Part shown: positions 6,412 through 6,642 of the stretch, piece by piece
Layout: each line of letters begins with the position of its first letter
Numbering within the stretch: the stretch's first letter is position 1
Notes under the pieces: generated by a model
What the model was told of the DNA's origin: nothing
The model's database searches: none
Seen by the model: the letters and a program-made list of their open reading frames with translations, nothing else
Program-made: the position numbers and the translations under genes
Assembly: GCA_900771955.1 (NCBI GenBank)
Contig: CAAGPW010000210.1
Location: 1-6,642 of the forward strand
DNA: 6,642 nucleotides
From: Lachnospiraceae bacterium
GTDB lineage: Bacteria; Bacillota; Clostridia; Lachnospirales; Lachnospiraceae
Direction: 5' to 3'

Positions 6412-6642
6412 ATGATTACAGAAGATCAGGGATTTTTCTGGCTGACAACCGAACATACTGCGTATGGCTTTCAGGTACTTGAGACCGGGCACCTGGAGCA
6501 TCTGTATTACGGACCGAAGATCCATGTGAAGGATTCGTCTGCACTGACTGAAAAACGGGCATTCGGACCTGGAAATACGATCGCTTATGATGCGGCACAT
6601 GAAAATCTGTCTCTGGAAAATATGAGGCTTGAGATGTCCTCC
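6412..6642 (+). CDS. GH36 alpha-galactosidase, N-terminal part (partial)
   Basis: An open frame of 77 codons that starts at ATG 6412 and runs off the end of the window. GGGAGGG (6399-6405) lies 6 nt before the start and 18 nt separate it from the symporter stop. The peptide has the start of the GH36 N-terminal beta-supersandwich domain: FFWLTTEHTAYGFQVLETGHLEHLYYG (8-34), then GPGNTIAYD (53-61) and ENLSLENMRLEMSS (64-77), matching the F-L-T-TSY-F-V-G-LEHLYYG and GN--YD--LSLE pattern of AgaA/RafA-type alpha-galactosidases. No signal peptide is visible, so it should act in the cytoplasm on alpha-galactosides brought in by the symporter. The catalytic (beta/alpha)8 barrel with its two Asp residues lies beyond the window, so activity cannot be confirmed here. 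Confidence 0.85.
   Translation, partial: MITEDQGFFWLTTEHTAYGFQVLETGHLEHLYYGPKIHVKDSSALTEKRAFGPGNTIAYDAAHENLSLENMRLEMSS

Noticed and set aside
6187..6600. A 137-codon minus-strand frame across the symporter-GH36 junction
   Set aside because: It runs opposite two supported genes and their ribosome binding site, and its Cys/His/Arg-rich translation matches no family I know.
1..6642. CRISPR array, tRNA, rRNA, insertion sequence or attachment site
   Set aside because: No regularly spaced repeats, cloverleaf, rRNA-like stretch, transposase or terminal inverted repeats were seen; base and codon style is uniform across the five operon genes, giving no sign of recent insertion.

Overview
The window looks like chromosomal DNA from a Gram-positive gut Firmicute, most likely a Lachnospiraceae (Roseburia/Blautia-like). 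The reasons are the near-even base composition, strong AGGAGG-type ribosome binding sites 6-8 nt before every ATG, short intergenic gaps, and the type of GH2/GH36/MelB-like sugar cluster. This taxonomic call is inference.

Layout. Positions 3-179 are the last codons of an ABC-transporter ATPase, closed by a two-tier Rho-independent terminator (201-255). After a short intergenic region with an extended -10 promoter (about 341-369) and an inverted repeat over the predicted transcription start (373-408), five genes follow on the + strand. They are a TetR-family regulator (468-1037), a cytoplasmic family 2 glycoside hydrolase (1066-3495), a GT-B-fold, MurG/MGDG-synthase-like protein I cannot assign to a characterised family (3520-4986), a MelB-type GPH cation:sugar symporter (5005-6393), and the start of a GH36 alpha-galactosidase that runs off the window (6412-6642). 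Gaps are 28, 24, 18 and 18 nt, and I see no terminator inside the cluster, so it reads as one operon led by its own regulator.

How it may work. The symporter keeps nearly all residues that bind galactosides and sodium in MelB. With a GH36 alpha-galactosidase and a GH2 enzyme of beta-galactosidase type (no glucuronidase NxKG motif), the cluster probably imports a small galactoside and hydrolyses it in the cytoplasm, with TetR sensing the substrate. The unusual member is the glycosyltransferase-like protein between the hydrolase and the transporter. Its N-terminal Gly-rich/His loop and C-terminal Gly-rich/TKP segments resemble the galactolipid-synthase/MurG superfamily, but the segment that holds the sugar-nucleotide contact in MurG looks shortened. 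One testable idea is that the operon handles an alpha-Gal/beta-Gal compound such as the deacylated head group of plant digalactosyl-diacylglycerol. This is a hypothesis, not a demonstrated function.

At fine scale, a perfect 16-bp tandem duplication spans the TetR stop codon and supplies part of the GH2 ribosome binding site.
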